NCBI GenBank assembly: GCA_910586735.1
Contig: CAJUJW010000089.1
Coordinates: 1 to 8,507 of the forward strand
Source: an uncultured Oscillibacter sp.
GTDB lineage: Bacteria; Bacillota; Clostridia; Oscillospirales; Oscillospiraceae
Direction of reading: 5' to 3'
DNA length: 8,507 nt
Under the pieces are notes generated by a model. The model had not been told where the DNA came from and did not search any database. It was given only the letters and a program-made list of their open reading frames with translations. Shown piece after piece: positions 5,956 to 8,507 of this stretch. The translations under genes were made by a program, and so were the position numbers. Position 1 is the first letter of the stretch. Each line of letters begins with the position of its first letter.

Positions 5956-6582
5956 GGTCCCGAAAATCCGGTCCCCCGCGTCTCCCAGGCCGGGGACAAT
6001 GTAGCCGCTTTCATTGAGTCGCTCATCCACCGCGCCGCAGTAGATGTCCACGTCCGGATGGGCCTTCTGGATGCGCTCGATGCCCTCCGGCGCGGCCAGA
6101 AGGACCATCAGCTTGATGGTGGTGCAGCCGTATTCCTTCATGAAGCCGATGGCCGCCTCGGCGCTGCCTCCCGTGGCCAGCATGGGGTCCACAATGAGCA
6201 CGTCCCGCTCCGCCACGTCCTTGGGCATCTTGCAGAAGTATTTCACCGGCTCCAGGGTCTCCTCGTTCCGGTAGAGGCCGATGTGGCCCACACGGGCGGA
6301 GGGGACCATGCGCAGCACGCCGTCCACCAGGCCCAGGCCCGCCCGGAGGATGGGCACCACGGCGAACTTCTTGCCCTTGAGCATGGGGGCGGTGGTCTTG
6401 CAGATGGGGGTCTCCACCTCGCAGGTGGTCAGGGGCAGGTCCCGGGTGGCCTCGTAGGTGATGAGCATGCCGATCTCGGAGACCAGCTCCCGGAAGTCCT
6501 TGACGCTGGTGTTCTTGTCCCGGAGGAGGGTCAGCTTGTGGGCCACCAGGGGGTGGTCCATGACGTGTACTTTTCCGCTCAT
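5950..6582 (-). CDS. upp: Uracil phosphoribosyltransferase
   Basis: This enzyme joins uracil to PRPP to make UMP, the uracil salvage step in the cytoplasm. The 210-residue length matches the bacterial family. It opens MSGKVHVMDHPLVAHKLT and has the conserved PILRAGLGLVDG near 77-88. The PRPP loop is VLIVDPMLATGGS (128-140) and the uracil-binding C-terminus is GYIVPGLGDAGDR (193-205). The ATG is preceded by AGGAG with eight bases between. It is the last gene of the tsaE-tsaB-membrane protein-upp run, 24 bp after the small membrane protein, and converges on the transporter operon. I see no PyrR-type attenuator in the short gap before it. Confidence 0.97.
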   Translation of the reverse strand: MSGKVHVMDHPLVAHKLTLLRDKNTSVKDFRELVSEIGMLITYEATRDLPLTTCEVETPICKTTAPMLKGKKFAVVPILRAGLGLVDGVLRMVPSARVGHIGLYRNEETLEPVKYFCKMPKDVAERDVLIVDPMLATGGSAEAAIGFMKEYGCTTIKLMVLLAAPEGIERIQKAHPDVDIYCGAVDERLNESGYIVPGLGDAGDRIFGTK

Positions 6583-6606
6583 AAAAACGCTCCTATCATA
6601 TAAAAA

Positions 6607-6927
6607 TCAGTTTTCTGAGGATTTCTCATTCAGCTTTCCCAGGGCGGACAACAGGAACAGGACGCTGGCCGTCCAGCACAGGCCGAAGAGCCCGATGCTG
6701 ACCGAGTGGTCGATGGAGGCGATGGGCCCCGTGAGACCCAGGCGGTTCCCGAAGATGCATTTGACCAGGAAGAACAGGCCCAGGGCCATGGAGAGGACGT
6801 GCCCGGCAAAGCGGGCCCGCGCGTCTTTGCGGCCGCGCAGGGTGAACCACCCGACGGCAAGCTCCAGCGCGCTGACGGCGATGCACCCGCCGATGAACAT
6901 GGGGATAACTTCAGCTTCAAATGACAT
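6607..6927 (-). CDS. Small membrane protein of unknown function
   Basis: I do not recognise this 106-residue protein. Three hydrophobic segments are visible, about 8-29, 42-59 and 76-96. A basic loop (RGRKDARAR, 31-39) lies between the first two, which by the positive-inside rule places it in the cytoplasm. A short charged tail (KLNEKSSEN) ends the protein. An acidic residue pair sits at the N-terminus (Glu4, Glu6) and Glu22 lies within the first segment. The gene is convincing because AAGGAGGT stands nine bases before the ATG and because it fits with short gaps between tsaB (29 bp) and upp (24 bp). Such three-helix proteins can be transporter-like or purely structural; nothing here decides. 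Confidence 0.75.
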   Translation of the reverse strand: MSFEAEVIPMFIGGCIAVSALELAVGWFTLRGRKDARARFAGHVLSMALGLFFLVKCIFGNRLGLTGPIASIDHSVSIGLFGLCWTASVLFLLSALGKLNEKSSEN

Positions 6928-6956
6928 TTAGAAGACCTCCTTATAATGATGGCTTC

Positions 6957-7655
6957 TCATGCTTTCCTCTCCGCCCGCAGCCTCTCCGCTTGGGGCGGCC
7001 GGAGGTAGACGGGGGCCAGGTCCTGGGCCGTCACCAGGCCGCCGTTTTGGGCGAGGGCCTCCGCCTCCAGGGCCACGGAGACGGCGTTTTCCTTTACCAG
7101 GTGGGCGGGGGCCAGGCGGCAGGGGACGCCCGCCGCCGTTAAGAAGTCATAGGTCATCCGGCCTCCGTCTCCCAGGACGGTTTTGGGCCGGGGGTCGCCC
7201 CGCAGCTCCTCCGCCAGGTCGGCCAGGGCGATGGCCCGGTCCTCCGTCAATCGGGTGAGGGCGCCGTCCTTTGCCTCGAAGAGGGCGTTGTAGACCTGCT
7301 GCCGCCGGGCGTCCATGGCGCAGACGACGAGGCCGTCCGCGAAAGCCGCGTTCCGGGCCAGGGCCGCCAGGGTGGACACCTGGACGCAGGGCTTGTCCGC
7401 CGCCCAGGCCAGGCCCTTGGCGGCGGAGACGCCGATGCGGACCCCGGTGAAGGACCCCGGCCCCGCCGAGACGGCGAAGGCGTCCATGTCCGCCGGGGTC
7501 AGGCCAGTGTTTTTCAAGAGGAGCTCCACCAGGGGCATGAGGGTCCGGCTGTGGGTCAGCCCCGTGTCCTGAAAGGCGGAGGCCAGGACCTTTCCGTCCT
7601 CGGTGATTGCGGCGGAGACGGCCTTGGCGGCGGTCTCCAGAGCCAAGATTTTCAT
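6957..7655 (-). CDS. tsaB: tRNA t6A biosynthesis protein TsaB
   Basis: TsaB is the inactive ASKHA-fold partner of TsaD. With TsaE it supports transfer of threonylcarbamoyl to A37 of ANN-decoding tRNAs. The 232-residue protein begins MKILALETAAKAVSAAI, typical of the family. It has GPGSFTGVRIG at 65-75, MDARRQQVYNALF near 114-126, and YLRPPQAER at 217-225, the C-terminal mark of TsaB. The ATG overlaps the tsaE stop by four bases (ATGA), so the two are translationally coupled; AGGAG lies about ten bases upstream. TsaD and RimI, often encoded alongside, are not in this window. The homologue was formerly called YeaZ. Confidence 0.96.
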   Translation of the reverse strand: MKILALETAAKAVSAAITEDGKVLASAFQDTGLTHSRTLMPLVELLLKNTGLTPADMDAFAVSAGPGSFTGVRIGVSAAKGLAWAADKPCVQVSTLAALARNAAFADGLVVCAMDARRQQVYNALFEAKDGALTRLTEDRAIALADLAEELRGDPRPKTVLGDGGRMTYDFLTAAGVPCRLAPAHLVKENAVSVALEAEALAQNGGLVTAQDLAPVYLRPPQAERLRAERKA

Positions 7656-8083
7656 ACCGGCCCCACTCCTTCCATGGCGATGGCCCGCCAGTTCTCATCC
7701 TCCGGGCAGCGGGCGAACGCGACGGTGACGGCCTCCTCCGGCAGGGCCTCCTCCACCCGCTCGCTCCACTCCACGGCGCACACGCCCCCCCGGTCCAGGT
7801 AGTCCTCCCAGCCGATGTCGAAGAGGTCCTCGGCGCTGTCCAAGCGGTACATGTCGAAGTGGAACAGGGGCAGGCCGGCCCCCTGGTACTCGTTGACGAT
7901 GGTGAAGGTGGGGCTGGTCACCCGGCCCTCATAGCCCAGGCCACGGGCCAGGCCCCGGGTGAAGGCGGTCTTTCCCAGACCCAGGCCCCCCCGGTAGGCC
8001 ACCACGGCCCCGGGGGCCAGGACGGCGGCCAGGCGGCGGCCCAGGGCCTCGGTCTCCGCCTCGCTGTGGGAAACGTAGTCCAT
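7652..8083 (-). CDS. tsaE: tRNA t6A biosynthesis ATPase TsaE
   Basis: TsaE is the small P-loop ATPase that drives turnover of the TsaB-TsaD complex in t6A formation. The 143-residue protein has Walker A GGLGLGKT at 32-39, SPTFTIVNEY at 57-66, FHFDMYRL at 74-81 and AVEWSER at 103-109, in the canonical order and spacing. In most homologues the P-loop reads GDLGAGKT or GELGAGKT. Here the acidic residue is Gly33 and Ala is Leu36, but the catalytic Lys38 and Thr39 are kept. AAAGGAGG stands eight bases before the ATG. It is the first gene of a four-gene unit and overlaps tsaB by four bases. Confidence 0.96.
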   Translation of the reverse strand: MDYVSHSEAETEALGRRLAAVLAPGAVVAYRGGLGLGKTAFTRGLARGLGYEGRVTSPTFTIVNEYQGAGLPLFHFDMYRLDSAEDLFDIGWEDYLDRGGVCAVEWSERVEEALPEEAVTVAFARCPEDENWRAIAMEGVGPV

Positions 8084-8112
8084 GGGCGGGCCTCCTTTCG
8101 TGAAATCAATTC

Positions 8113-8141
8113 AGTATATCACAATTTGAACAGTGTGTAAA
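8113..8141 (-). promoter_or_regulatory. Promoter of the tsaE-tsaB-upp unit
   Basis: On the minus strand TTTACA (8141-8136) is followed by exactly 17 bases and TATACT (8118-8113), each five of six to consensus. Transcription should start near 8106, about 22 bases before the tsaE ATG, leaving just room for the binding site. The lack of a leader suggests constitutive expression. Confidence 0.82.
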
Positions 8142-8156
8142 AACAAATTTTCATCG

Positions 8157-8185
8157 TTTACAGGTTTTTTCATTTGTGGTACAAT
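8157..8185 (+). promoter_or_regulatory. Promoter of the RodA/FtsW-type gene
   Basis: TTTACA (8157-8162), a 17-bp spacer and TACAAT (8180-8185) make a strong sigma-A site on the plus strand. The expected start is near 8192, about 34 bases before the ATG at 8226. Its -35 box lies 15 bp from the -35 of the divergent tsaE promoter. Confidence 0.82.
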
Positions 8186-8225
8186 GGCTTGTCACGGAAC
8201 AACCCCGGATTGCAAGGAGCGTAAC

Positions 8226-8507
8226 ATGCTGAACCGACTGAAAGCCACTCTCGCGGACTTCATCCAGCAGGCCGACCTGGTGCTGCTGGCCCTTTGCTGC
8301 GCCGCCACGCTGTACGGCATAGCGCTGGTATTCAGCGCCACCCGGTACATGGACCCCGCCACGGGCCTGCGGCGGATGGTGGTGCAGTGCGCGGCCCTGG
8401 GGCTGGGGGTCTGCGTGTATATTTTCTTCTCCATGCTGGACCTGGAGTCCATCACCCGGAAGTGGAAGTGGATTCTGGCCTTTAACATCGTCTTCATCCT
8501 CCTGCTG
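8226..8507 (+). CDS. RodA/FtsW/SpoVE-family protein, 3' end cut by window edge
   Basis: The 94 visible residues fit the N-terminus of a SEDS peptidoglycan polymerase: a short cytoplasmic lead (MLNRLKATLADFIQQAD), a first membrane helix ending in YGIALVFSATRYM, a loop, then a second helix near VVQCAALGLGVCVYIFFSMLD and a third beginning at KWILAFNIVF. The SATR motif after helix one and the ADLVLL entry are typical of RodA, which polymerises glycan strands in side-wall growth. FtsW and SpoVE share this start, so the paralogue is not settled. AAGGAG lies six bases before the ATG. An in-frame ATG at 8184 overlaps the -10 box, so it cannot be used from this promoter. The catalytic part lies beyond the window. 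Confidence 0.8.
   Translation, partial: MLNRLKATLADFIQQADLVLLALCCAATLYGIALVFSATRYMDPATGLRRMVVQCAALGLGVCVYIFFSMLDLESITRKWKWILAFNIVFILLL

Noticed and set aside
6583..6606. Internal promoter for upp using TATGAT
   Set aside because: No -35 hexamer is found at a workable distance, and the start would fall at or past the upp ATG.
8184..8225. In-frame ATG at 8184 for the RodA/FtsW-type gene
   Set aside because: It overlaps the -10 box and lies upstream of the predicted transcript start; the ATG at 8226 follows AAGGAG.

Overview
The window is a chromosomal stretch from a GC-rich, low-repeat Firmicute. Its style fits a high-GC member of the Clostridia (Oscillospiraceae such as Flavonifractor or Oscillibacter relatives). 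This rests on AAGGAGG-type ribosome binding sites, sigma-A type promoters with 17-bp spacers, a PheB-type (UPF0735) protein, a lipoprotein solute receptor, and very strong G/C preference at third codon positions. The taxon is an inference from style, not a database match. All nine genes look intact except where the two window edges cut them. I see no insertion sequence, phage gene, CRISPR array, tRNA or rRNA.

Layout. (1) Positions 1-2957, minus strand: an aspartate-family operon in the order PheB-like HTH/ACT protein, homoserine dehydrogenase, aspartate kinase. The kinase runs off the left edge at residue 403. (2) Positions 2958-3411: a 454-bp divergent control region. It holds a minus-strand promoter for the biosynthetic operon, a plus-strand promoter for the transporter, a 12-bp AT-rich palindrome and a hairpin with a nine-G run at the transporter mRNA 5' end. 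(3) Positions 3412-5908, plus strand: a complete polar amino acid ABC importer (lipoprotein receptor, permease, ATPase). Receptor and permease are separated by 189 bp carrying four tandem hairpins, while the permease and ATPase genes overlap. (4) A hairpin plus T-run terminator between convergent units. (5) Positions 5950-8083, minus strand: tsaE, tsaB, a small membrane protein and upp. (6) Positions 8084-8225: two well-formed back-to-back promoters. (7) From 8226, plus strand: the start of a RodA/FtsW-type cell-shape gene, cut by the right edge.

How it fits together. Aspartate kinase and homoserine dehydrogenase carry carbon from aspartate toward lysine, methionine and threonine, next to a divergently transcribed amino acid importer, so synthesis and uptake may share control. 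The tsaE-tsaB pair serves the universal t6A tRNA modification and upp salvages uracil. Most of the window is ordinary housekeeping sequence. The parts worth a second look are the non-coding structures (four-hairpin array, 5'-terminal G9 hairpin, palindrome beside a possible second promoter), the shortened ACT-like tail of homoserine dehydrogenase, and the small unassigned membrane protein between tsaB and upp.
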